Below, piece after piece: positions 23,380 to 31,900 of a stretch of DNA of 40,543 bases (position 1 is the stretch's first letter; every line of letters starts with the position of its first letter). The DNA lies in contig CAYTNY010000009.1 of NCBI GenBank assembly GCA_964439215.1, positions 1 to 40,543 of the forward strand, read 5' to 3'. The notes beneath the pieces are model-generated. The model saw only the letters and a program-made list of their open reading frames with translations. It ran no database searches and was not told the origin of the DNA. The stretch comes from CAYTNY01 sp964439215. Lineage in GTDB: Bacteria > Oederibacteriota > PGYV01 > CAYTNY01. Both the position numbers and the translations under genes were made by a program.

Positions 23380-25512
23380 CTATGCTTCAACCCGTCTTGC
23401 ATCCATTACGCTTTTTACTCTTTTTATGGAATCTATAACATCCGTAATATGGCGCTGCCCTTTAACCTTTATATACAGATCAGACTCTACATGGGCGCCG
23501 TGCAGTATGTTTGAATTTACGGAGCTTATATAAGCGCCGTTTTTTGTAACTATGTTTAGTATGTCATTTACCAGGCCGTCCCTGTTTTTAGCGTGAACTT
23601 TGATCCTGCACAGATAAAAATTAACGGCTTTTTTGCTCCAGTCCACATCAACGATAGGAGCGGTTATTTTATTGGTGTGCATATTTGAACAGTTCTGTCT
23701 GTGTATTGATATTCCTTTTTTTGTATATATACCTGCAATCGCATCGCCGGGGACAGGACTGCAGCATTTCGCGAATTTATGCGCCACATCCGAAAGCCCG
23801 CCCTGTACTATTATATCGCCCTCTTTCATTTTTTCAGTGTTTTCCCTGGGCATTGATACTTTCGCCCCGGCCCCGGACAGCCGCCTGATAATATTTGCCG
23901 CCCTGAGTTCGGAAAACTCACCGTCTCCGATACCCGCAAAAAGTTCTTCTTTGTTCTTAAGACTGTAATGCTCAAATATTTTTTTCATTATTTCACCGGG
24001 TACATCCGAAAGTTCAATATTAAATTCTTTAAGTTTTTCGACAAGCAGTTCTCTGCCTTTTGCTATATTTTCATCCACTCCCTGATTGGTTCTCAGCCAG
24101 TGCCTTATACGGTTCTTTGCTTTTGTTGTCTTTACTATTTTCAGCCAGTCAACCACAGGATGCCGGCCCGGCCCTTTCAATATTTCAACAATATCGCCGT
24201 TCTTAAGTTCATATTTTATCGTAACCCATTTGCCGTTCACTTTGGCTCCCGTACACTTATCCCCAAGCTCCGAATGAACACTGTAGGCAAAATCCAGAAC
24301 CGTTGCCCCTTTCACCAGTTCCTTAACATCGCCTTTCGGAGTAAAAACAAACACCTCTTCATCAAAAAGATCAACTTTCAGATCATTAAGAAAATCCTCA
24401 CTGTCGCGCATTGATGAGTTCCAGTCAAGAAGCTGCCGTATCCATCCGAACGCGGCGGCTTCCTGCTTTTCTTTAACCGAACTTTTTTGTTCTTTATATG
24501 TCCAGTGGGCCGCAATTCCTTCCTCGGCAATCTTATCCATTTCAGCGGTTCTTATCTGAACCTCTATCGGATAACCGTCCTTGTCAAGTACGGTTGTATG
24601 CAGAGAACGATACATGTTTTGTTTAGGCATTGCTATAAAATCCTTGAACCGCCCCGGAACCGGCTTCCATCTGTTGTGTATAATTCCCAGAATCGTATAG
24701 CAGTCATTTATTGAATCCGTTATTATCCTTACGGCTATAAGATCAAAAATAGCCTCAAAAGGCTTGTTGTCCCTTATCATTTTATTATAAATACTGTAAA
24801 AGTGCTTGGGCCGGCCCTTTATCTGGTTTTTTATTCCCGCGTCATCAAGTTCTTCTTTTATTATTTTTTTTATGGCTATGATCCTTGACTCGCGCGCCCC
24901 TCTTTTGAGAGCTATTTTATCGCTTATCTCCCTGTAAGCCTTGGGATTAAGGATTGAAAAAGAAATGTCTTCCAGCTCCCATTTGACCTTTGCCATTCCC
25001 AGCCTGTGCGCGAGAGGAGCATAAACGCTCAACGTTTCCGCCGCAATTGCTTTTTGGCGCTCTTCGGGCAGAAACTGTACTGTCCTCATATTATGAAGCC
25101 TGTCCGCAAGTTTTATTATTATTACCCTTATGTCCTTTGCCATCGCAAGAAACATTTTTTTCAGGGAATCACTCAGTTTCTCGCCTTTGGTTTTAAAAAC
25201 CTTTGCCGTAACCTGGCTTACCCCTTCCACCAGAAAGGCCGTATTTTCACCCGCAACCTTGATTAAATCATTTACGCCGTAATCCGTATCTTCTATAATA
25301 TCATGAAGAAAACCCGCGCTTATTGTAACCGCATCCATTTTCATTTCCTTTAATACTTTCGCGACCTCAATACCGTGGGTTATGTAAGGATCTCCTGACA
25401 TCCTTTCCTGCCCGCTGTGGGCCTTCAGCGCAAACTCAAAAGACTTTTTTATTAATTCTTTTCCGGCTTCATCAAAGCCTTCCGAAATATAAGCTATTTC
25501 CTGTTCATACAT
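23380..25512 (-). CDS. Bifunctional (p)ppGpp synthetase/hydrolase (RelA/SpoT)
   Basis: A 710-residue stringent-response enzyme. The hydrolase HD site is complete: AHSGQERMSGDPYITHGIEVA, FLHDIIEDTDYG and KLADRLHNMRT. The synthetase domain has AVRIITDSINDCY, the RFKD motif (not the EFDD of synthetase-only RelA), YRSLHTTVLDKDG and EVQIRTAEMDKIAEEGIAAHW. TGS (VFVFTPKGDVKELVKGATVLDFAY), a zinc-finger/helical region with KCCSPVPGDAIAG, and a C-terminal ACT domain (RIKVHAKNRDGLVNDIL) complete a long RSH protein. Both activities are therefore expected. It overlaps the acyltransferase gene upstream by 8 bp. Confidence 0.96.
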   Translation of the reverse strand: MYEQEIAYISEGFDEAGKELIKKSFEFALKAHSGQERMSGDPYITHGIEVAKVLKEMKMDAVTISAGFLHDIIEDTDYGVNDLIKVAGENTAFLVEGVSQVTAKVFKTKGEKLSDSLKKMFLAMAKDIRVIIIKLADRLHNMRTVQFLPEERQKAIAAETLSVYAPLAHRLGMAKVKWELEDISFSILNPKAYREISDKIALKRGARESRIIAIKKIIKEELDDAGIKNQIKGRPKHFYSIYNKMIRDNKPFEAIFDLIAVRIITDSINDCYTILGIIHNRWKPVPGRFKDFIAMPKQNMYRSLHTTVLDKDGYPIEVQIRTAEMDKIAEEGIAAHWTYKEQKSSVKEKQEAAAFGWIRQLLDWNSSMRDSEDFLNDLKVDLFDEEVFVFTPKGDVKELVKGATVLDFAYSVHSELGDKCTGAKVNGKWVTIKYELKNGDIVEILKGPGRHPVVDWLKIVKTTKAKNRIRHWLRTNQGVDENIAKGRELLVEKLKEFNIELSDVPGEIMKKIFEHYSLKNKEELFAGIGDGEFSELRAANIIRRLSGAGAKVSMPRENTEKMKEGDIIVQGGLSDVAHKFAKCCSPVPGDAIAGIYTKKGISIHRQNCSNMHTNKITAPIVDVDWSKKAVNFYLCRIKVHAKNRDGLVNDILNIVTKNGAYISSVNSNILHGAHVESDLYIKVKGQRHITDVIDSIKRVKSVMDARRVEA

Positions 25513-26179
25513 CGGACTTTATGCTCCTGAATGATTTTTCCGCGGAATCATTGAGCGCCTGCAGGCGTTTTTGTATGATACTCCTGTATTTTCCCTCTGT
25601 TTCTTTATCCAGGTCCCGGGGAATTTCCACGGGTTCCCCGAATTTAAAAATACCCTTTGCGAAGAAAAGAGGTATCATAAATCTGTCCCACGAGGATAGC
25701 CTTATCATTGGAGCCGCAGAAAAAGCAAACGGCACCACTTTGCGGCCCGTAAATTTCGCAAGATAAAGAACCCCGCTGTTAACTGATCCCGCCGGCCCCC
25801 GCGGCCCGTCCGCGGTTATCGCTATATCATAACCTTCTTCCGCCAGTTTTTTCAGCTGCATAAAGGCTTTTGCGCCGCCTCGGGATGAAGAACCTCTCAC
25901 CATTTTCATTCCGAATTTTTCCGCTGCTTTTGCCGCATACTCGCCGTCCTTGCTGAGCGAAGCCAAAGACGCCATTTTGATTTTTCTGTAGAAATAAATC
26001 GCAGGCAAAAGCTGGGAATGCTGAAAGGCGTATATGAATTCTTCTTTTTTTCCGTTATACGGAGACAACCCCTCTGAATCCACTTCCCTGAACCTGTATG
26101 TAAATGCCATAACCCTGAAAACAAACACAACAAATGACAGGGCCAGATCATTCAGAAAAGATTTAAGTTTTTTTTTCAT
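25505..26179 (-). CDS. DUF374 lysophospholipid-acyltransferase-like protein
   Basis: With the ATG at 26179 (after GAGGAAAAC) the protein has 224 residues: basic N-terminus, one hydrophobic helix (ALSFVVFVFRVMAFTY), then the DUF374 pattern. That pattern includes FIYAFQHSQLLPAIY, LASLSKDGEYAAKAAEKFGMKMVRGSSSRGGAKAFMQL, YDIAITADGPRGPAGSVNSGVLYLAKFTGRKVVPFAFSA and FKFGEPVEIPRDL. DUF374 proteins are related to LpxL/PlsC-type acyltransferases and occur in diderm bacteria, probably in lipid A or phospholipid acylation. The substrate is not known. The frame is open to 26218, but a terminator hairpin occupies that stretch. It overlaps relA/spoT. Confidence 0.85.
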   Translation of the reverse strand: MKKKLKSFLNDLALSFVVFVFRVMAFTYRFREVDSEGLSPYNGKKEEFIYAFQHSQLLPAIYFYRKIKMASLASLSKDGEYAAKAAEKFGMKMVRGSSSRGGAKAFMQLKKLAEEGYDIAITADGPRGPAGSVNSGVLYLAKFTGRKVVPFAFSAAPMIRLSSWDRFMIPLFFAKGIFKFGEPVEIPRDLDKETEGKYRSIIQKRLQALNDSAEKSFRSIKSDV

Positions 26180-26188
26180 GTTTTCCTC

Positions 26189-26226
26189 AAAAAAAAGGGG
26201 CGCAGCCGGAAGCCGCACCCCTTTTT
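26189..26226 (-). terminator. Intrinsic terminator after the LysM gene, just upstream of the acyltransferase ribosome binding site
   Basis: GGGG TGCGGC pairs with GCTGCG CCCC in a 10-bp stem (two G-U pairs, 5-nt loop; 26197-26221). On the minus strand it is followed by eight Ts (26196-26189), and on the plus strand by five. It lies 24 bp after the LysM stop and about 10 bp before the acyltransferase start. It can act in both directions. Confidence 0.85.
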
Positions 26227-26249
26227 AATATCTAATTCCGTATTATCCG

Positions 26250-27023
26250 TTATGTCAGTATTCCGGAATCATCCGAATCATTCTCGTCTTCTTCATCTTC
26301 TTTTTTCTTTTTCCTCATAAATACATACCCCGCGGCAGCAGCGCCCGCCAGAAGAACAACGATTAATATCACCGGCAGTTTTGAACCGCCGTCTTCTTTC
26401 TGTACTTTTCTCGGCTCGGGTATCGGCGTCGGCATATACTCAAAGTCTTCTTCTTCTTCATATCTGCTGTCCGAAAATTCATCCCTATCTCCCTCTGTTT
26501 CTTCTTCCAGCCTTGCGGATGACTCCATTGCGTCCGCGTCATCGCTGTCAAGGCCGGCAACAGACACACCATCCTCGCCGCCATAATCCGATTCATAATA
26601 ATCGTCCTCGTAACTCGGTTCTGATACTCCGGCTGTTTCAGCCGGCGGTATTCCCAGTTCTTCGGATCTTTCTTTCGCGGCCGCGATTTCAACCGCGCTT
26701 ATATTTCTCGGTATAATAAGTTTCTGGCCGTCTTCTATCTGCTCATAAGTATCAAGAATATCCCTGTTAGCGTCATAAATCAGCGGCCATTGATATTTAT
26801 TTCCGTATATCTCCGGTTTTGCCGCAATACTCCACAAAGTATCACCCGGCTCAACTATGTATGTGCCTGAAAAACCTTCCGCTTTTTTTTCCGATGCTTC
26901 CCGCATTACTTCTTCTTCTTCGTCAGTAACAGCGTTTATTTTCTGTCCGCCGCCGCAGCCTGACATAAACAAAGCACCAAACATGAACAAACCAGCAAAA
27001 ATAACCGCTAAAAACTTCCTCAT
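26250..27023 (-). CDS. LysM lipoprotein with C-terminal membrane anchor
   Basis: With the ATG at 27023 (AGGAGG 7 nt upstream) the protein has 257 residues. It has a lipoprotein signal ending FMSGC, a LysM domain (about 53-103: YIVEPGDTLWSIAAKPEIYGNKYQWPLIYDANRD through IIPR) and a long acidic, low-complexity linker rich in Glu, Asp, Ser and Tyr. A proline stretch (PTPIPEP), a membrane helix (LPVILIVVLLAGAAAAGYVFM) and a cytoplasmic-type basic then acidic tail follow. LysM binds peptidoglycan. A lipidated N-terminus plus a C-terminal membrane span would anchor it at both ends. Its sigma-70 promoter is at 27061-27089 and its terminator at 26189-26226, so it is a single-gene unit. Confidence 0.85.
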   Translation of the reverse strand: MRKFLAVIFAGLFMFGALFMSGCGGGQKINAVTDEEEEVMREASEKKAEGFSGTYIVEPGDTLWSIAAKPEIYGNKYQWPLIYDANRDILDTYEQIEDGQKLIIPRNISAVEIAAAKERSEELGIPPAETAGVSEPSYEDDYYESDYGGEDGVSVAGLDSDDADAMESSARLEEETEGDRDEFSDSRYEEEEDFEYMPTPIPEPRKVQKEDGGSKLPVILIVVLLAGAAAAGYVFMRKKKKEDEEDENDSDDSGILT

Positions 27024-27060
27024 TGATATCCTCCTGTTTTTGTTGATTGTCATTTTTTTT

Positions 27061-27089
27061 ATTATATCAATAATAAAATAACAAGTCAA
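27061..27089 (-). promoter_or_regulatory. Strong sigma-70-type promoter for the LysM gene
   Basis: On the minus strand TTGACT (27089-27084), a 17-bp spacer, and TATAAT (27066-27061). The -35 box touches the stop codon of the glycosyltransferase gene. A leader of about 30 nt ends in AGGAGG before the ATG at 27023. Confidence 0.85.
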
Positions 27090-27910
27090 TTATTGTTTGT
27101 TCCCAAAGCTCCGCTTGCCAAAACGTTTTACCCGGGATTTTTCGACAAAATTATGTCCATAGAACAGTTTTAAATAAAATCTCTCCAAAAACCTTCCCGG
27201 ATTTTTTCTTTTGCGTACAAAATAAACATCCTCTTTCAATCCCCATTTCTTTTTAAGCCTGTCAATATGCTCTTTTTCAAATTCTTTTTTCCCCGGCATA
27301 ACAGATAAAGCGGCATTGCTTTCGTAATGCACAAAAGACCCGCCTGTTCTGAACGCTTCGTACCCCGCTTCTTTCATTCTCATATAAAAATCCGTGTCTT
27401 CCCCATACATATTAAATTCTTCCGAAAAGAAACCGATTTTATCAGAAACCTCCCTTTTTATAAGCATGCACCACCCCTCCCAAACTCCTTTTTGCTGAGG
27501 TTTTTCATTTTTTTTACATAATGAGCCGCATAAGATTCAAAATCATAGTCAAGCTTGCCTTCCCTGGTCCCCGGACTTATTATTCCCGCTTTTTCATCTC
27601 TTTCCGCAAATTCAATAAGCGGCTCTATCCATTCCCTGCTGACCACAACATCGTTGTCTGCATTGCATATATACTTTCCCGACGCGGCCCTGACCCCTTG
27701 ATTCAGCGCAAAAGCGCATCCCTTATTCTCTTTATTTTCTATCAATATTACATCCTGCGCTTTAAGGTATTCCCGGGTGCCGTCCGTGGAGTTGTTGTCA
27801 ATAATTATATGCTCGTAATCAAGGCCGGCAGTATTTTTTTTAATGCTTTCAACGCATCTGCTTGTTATATTTTTATTGTTATGAACTCCTGTGATTATCA
27901 ACCGTTTCAT
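27090..27910 (-). pseudogene. Family 2 glycosyltransferase split by a -1 frameshift
   Basis: Two frames together make one GT2 protein. The upstream part (27910-27458, 150 aa) carries the nucleotide-sugar fold: IIIDNNSTDGTREYL, GCAFALNQGVRAASGKYICNADNDVVV (DxD-like) and IISPGTREG. The downstream part (27467-27090, 125 aa) has the acceptor region: IGFFSEEFNMYGEDTDFYMRMKEAGYEA. The break is at the G-run on the minus strand (CCCC at 27474-27477 on plus). With one more G the reading continues as FGRGWCMLIKREV, matching the expected GT2 GWCxLIKR sequence. So a single-base loss in a homopolymer is the likely cause: a true mutation, phase variation or a sequencing error. The start lacks a good ribosome binding site, and a terminator-like hairpin lies directly upstream. 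Confidence 0.85.
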
Positions 27911-27913
27911 CTT

Positions 27914-27946
27914 AAAAAAACTTCCGGTTATTTTCGGACTCCGGAA
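27914..27946 (-). terminator. Probable terminator after the PorV-like gene
   Basis: On the minus strand TTCCGG (27946-27941) and CCGGAA (27927-27922) form a 6-bp stem with a 13-nt loop, then G and seven Ts (27920-27914). The tail ends 3 bp before the glycosyltransferase ATG. Confidence 0.6.
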
Positions 27947-27963
27947 AAAGGCCGCCCTTATAT

Positions 27964-28965
27964 TCAGAACTTCGCATAAAGCCCTATCTTATTGCTGCTC
28001 CCAAGGTCCCCAAAAGGAAGGAAAACATAATTAATCTCATAAATGCTTCTGCCGGCTTTTATCCCGATACCCGCTCCGGCACTCAGGGCGCCCCTTTGGG
28101 CCGCTTCTCCTCCAAGATTCGCGCCTGTACGCAGGGCAAAATGAATATTTCCCAGCTCTTGTCTGTATTCCGCGCCTATTTTCATCAAAACTCCGGTTTC
28201 CGAACCGTATTCAATATCTGTGCTTGCCCTGATCCTGTTTCCTTCCGACGCGATATTAAGAATCTGAATATACCCGCCCACACCCGCAGCAAGAGGTGTT
28301 GCCGCTCCTTCGAAACTCGTTCCCGCATTCCTGACAACAAGGCCTATGCCCGCCTTATTAAATATTGTTTTTCCCCTGTTTAGCATAAAATCCGATTCTT
28401 CTATCACTATTGTGTATATTGCTCCGGCGTCCACGCTTATGCCGAAGTTGCTGTAATCATCCCCCAGAGACTCGCCCGTTATATTAAGCGCAACTCCTAT
28501 ATTTATATTCCGTGTCAGTTCGCTGTAAAAAAACTTATCAAGCCCCATTGAATATCCCGCGCCCACGAGAAAATTGTACCCCGAGATTTCTCCGCCGTAT
28601 CCGGTAAAATCTCCCAATTCATTTTCATACGCCTCTGTCACACTTCCCGCATTCAGATATTTCACGTTTATGCCCAAAGCGCCGGCATTTTCAAAACCAT
28701 GGACATAATAAAGAGAATCATAAAAAACATCCATGAGATATATGTCGTGCACCAGCATAACAGCGCTGCCGGATATCAGAGACAGCCCCGCGGGGTTTAT
28801 ATCCATTGCTTCCGGATCATCGCAAAGAGCCGTATATGCGCCGCCCATTGCCTGAGACTTTATGCCTGAAGCCAGTTTCAGAATGTCAATTGATGATGAA
28901 CCCGGCCCGGCCAGAACAGGCAGCGAAAACAACGCTATAACAGCTGTCATAAAAATTCTCTTCAT
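27964..28965 (-). CDS. PorV/PorQ family outer-membrane protein
   Basis: A 333-residue protein: signal peptide (MKRIFMTAVIALFSLPVLAGPG), then the family opening LKLASGIKSQAMGGAYTALCDDPEAMDINPAGLSLISG. Barrel-like alternating strands run to the end, finishing GSSNKIGLYAKF with a terminal Phe. The GG-A-T/Y...NPAGL motif is diagnostic of PorV/PorQ/UPF0164 proteins. In Bacteroidetes PorV (LptO) is the outer-membrane partner that receives type IX secretion cargo. It starts 25 bp after the giant surface-protein gene with its own AGGAGT site, so the two are cotranscribed. Function here is inferred from family and position. Confidence 0.85.
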   Translation of the reverse strand: MKRIFMTAVIALFSLPVLAGPGSSSIDILKLASGIKSQAMGGAYTALCDDPEAMDINPAGLSLISGSAVMLVHDIYLMDVFYDSLYYVHGFENAGALGINVKYLNAGSVTEAYENELGDFTGYGGEISGYNFLVGAGYSMGLDKFFYSELTRNINIGVALNITGESLGDDYSNFGISVDAGAIYTIVIEESDFMLNRGKTIFNKAGIGLVVRNAGTSFEGAATPLAAGVGGYIQILNIASEGNRIRASTDIEYGSETGVLMKIGAEYRQELGNIHFALRTGANLGGEAAQRGALSAGAGIGIKAGRSIYEINYVFLPFGDLGSSNKIGLYAKF

Positions 28966-28989
28966 TTAATACTCCTGTTTTTTCTTTCT

Positions 28990-31900
28990 TCAGTTTACTA
29001 TAAAAAACTTTCCTGTTTCCGTTTCTGAAGCGGATCTTATTATATAAAAATATATACCCGGAGCCGCCTCTTCTCCGTCTCTGTTTTTTCCGTTCCACTC
29101 AAAACGCTGAATAACGCCTTTTACTTCAAATACAAGATATCCCGCGGCGCTGTATATTTCAATATCCGACTCTTCCGGAAGCAGGAATTTCAGGGTTCCC
29201 CTGACCGCGGACGCGGGATTGTACGGAACAGGGTATATACCGGCAACATCCGGCGGGGTCGGCGTCATCGTAACAGTGGGTGATATCGTATGCGTCTGCG
29301 TTATTGTCCATGTCGGAGTTATTGTCTGTGTGGGTGTATGAGTATATGTTTCTGTTATACTCGGCGTTGCTGTTCCTGTTGCCGTCAAGGTAGAAGTAGG
29401 CGTATTACTCGGAGTAACGGTAACGGTAAAGCTCGGTGTAAATGTCGGAGTATTTGTCTGAGTTATTGTCTGTGTATTTGTCCGCGTGACAGTCTGCGTA
29501 ACGGTCCGGGTTGCCGTAACCGTGATGCTGGGTGTTGATGTTTCGGTTATTGTATAAGTTACCGTAATGGTAGGCGTAATGGTCGGGGTGAATTCCGGCG
29601 TAATTGTATGCGTCTGCGTGATTGTATGAGTCTCGGTTATTGTCGGAGTATGCGTATGAGTCTGTGTATTTGTCGCCGTAAAACTCGGGGTCGCGGTTCC
29701 CGTGACGGTCCGCGTTATTGTCTGCGTGGCTGTTTCTGTCACTGTCCGGGTTGATGTCCGCGTTATTGTCTGCGTGGCTGTTTCTGTTACTGTCAGGGTT
29801 GATGTCTGCGTGACTGTACGGGTCGCGGTTTCCGTAACCGTACGCGTAACGGTCCGCGTTGATGTCCGTGTCACTGTCGGGGTCGCGGTTTCCGTAACCG
29901 TACGCGTAACGGTCCGCGTTGATGTCCGCGTCACTGTCGGGGTCGCGGTTTCCGTAACCGTCTGTGTTGCTGTCCCGGTAACCGTCTGTGTTACTGACTG
30001 CGTAACCGTCTGTGTTACTGTCTCCGTAACCGTCTGTGTCACTGACTGCGTAACCGTCTGTGTCACTGTCTGAGTAACCGTCTGTGTCACCGTCTCCGTA
30101 ATTGTCTGTGTCACTGTCTGAGTAACCGTCTGTGTCACTGTCTGAGTAACCGTCTGTGTTACTGTCTGTGTATTTGACGGCGTTGCCGTAAATGTCGGGG
30201 TTATTGTCGGGGTCACCGTCCTTGTAACCGTGGGCGTCGGAGCGTCTTCGACAAGCACATTGTTTGACTCTCCCGTAATCTCGGAATCAACGTTGTCTGT
30301 TACGGTTACGCTCTGTATGCCGTTCTCATTAAATGTTACCTCAAACACTCTGATTCCTCCGTCACCAACAGTAAAAGTATAAGACGAAGGCAGCTCTGCC
30401 GATGAATCCGTGGATGTAAATTCAACCGTCCCCGTATAATCGCTTGCGGTTGAGCCGAACTCATCCCTCGCCCTTACGGTCACGTAAACAGGAACCCCCG
30501 AGTAGGCGCTTGAAGGCGCTGTTATTGAGAAGCTCACGTTCGGCTCGGAAGTTATGACCGCGGATTCCGATGAATCCGAAGGATTTGTCATTGTCCCCGA
30601 AACAATATGCTCCACTCCCGAAAGTATTGAAAGCGTCAGGTAAGCCTCCGCGTATCCTGATGAATCTGTAAATGCGTCAATGGGATTTATTGAGCCGTTG
30701 TTTGTCGCAAATGTTATTGAAACCCCGTCAAGAGACGCGGGATCGCCGTCCTGGTCAACTATCTGAGCCGCCGCGGTCACAACCGACCCCGCCGGAGCCG
30801 AAACAGGAGACAGCGGGCTTATCCTCAAAAAATAGCCCGTTGATATTGTAAGCGTGGTTGACGCGTCAGCCAGATTTCCCGCGCCGGTATTAAGATCCTC
30901 GGCCGTCATATTATAAACACCTTCGGTCGGGCATTTAACAAGAACATCCGCCTCACCGCCCGCATCAAGAGTCACTGTTACTCCGGCATACCAGTTTTCT
31001 CCGCTGTCCGCGGAAAAAAGTACAGCGGGGTCATCAGCATATATAAGAACGTCCTCGTGGCCCGCAGGCGCAGGCGAGTTATAACCGTTTGAATCCTTCG
31101 CGTTTACAAACAGCGTGCCTTCTTTTCCCGCTCCCTGTGACATGGGATTCGGCAGAAAAGCCAGCCTGTCTGCCGTACCTGCCGCGGATATCGTAACTGT
31201 TTTCCCGAGCAGCCCTGTTGAATCACATACAAGGTAATTCATGCTTCCGCTGCTGTCCGTGCTTACTGTAAACTGTGTATTCATAAGGCCGTTCGCATCC
31301 GTAGTTCCCGACGCGGGGGAAACAGAGGCGTCCTGCGTCTTGCCGCTCTGAACAAACTCCGTAAATTCAACGGGCCGTCCGCTCACCGGGTTCCCGTAGG
31401 CATCCGCCACAAGAACCGTAACAGTTACCGTGTCGCCGGCATTTACCGCATACCTGTCCGCCCAGGCGGTAAGCTCTGCCGGATCATTTGCGGTAATATC
31501 CGCATATGCGCTTCCGGAAGAAAGCACGGAAGAATTATCAGAAGCCGTGATCAATATGCCTGAACCCATTGAAGTATCCTTATAATATAAAGACGCTGCT
31601 CCGCTTACAAGATTTACATCTATATCTGAATGCCAGGAAGACAAATCAGTGGAAAACCGCATTGTTCCCGAAGAAGAACTTATATTTACCGAAGTATTTG
31701 AAAATGCATTGTTCCCGAATGTATCTTTTGCCTGAACCGCTATTGAAACAGGCTCGCCGGCCCGGGCAGAAGAATCTGCCGGTTCTATTGCGAGAGATGA
31801 GGCCGGTGTGTCATTCACATAGACAAATGCAGTATCTCCTTGAATCCCCGCGGCAGCGGCTGAAACCTGTGCGGTATTCTGAACAGAATCTCTTACCAAT

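Noticed and set aside
27090..27910. Two separate glycosyltransferase genes
   Set aside because: Each half lacks part of the GT2 fold, they overlap at the break, and one added G joins them into a normal family sequence.
29254..30238. CRISPR array or minisatellite-type regulatory repeat
   Set aside because: The period is 12 bp with no unique spacers, and the repeats are in frame inside a protein.
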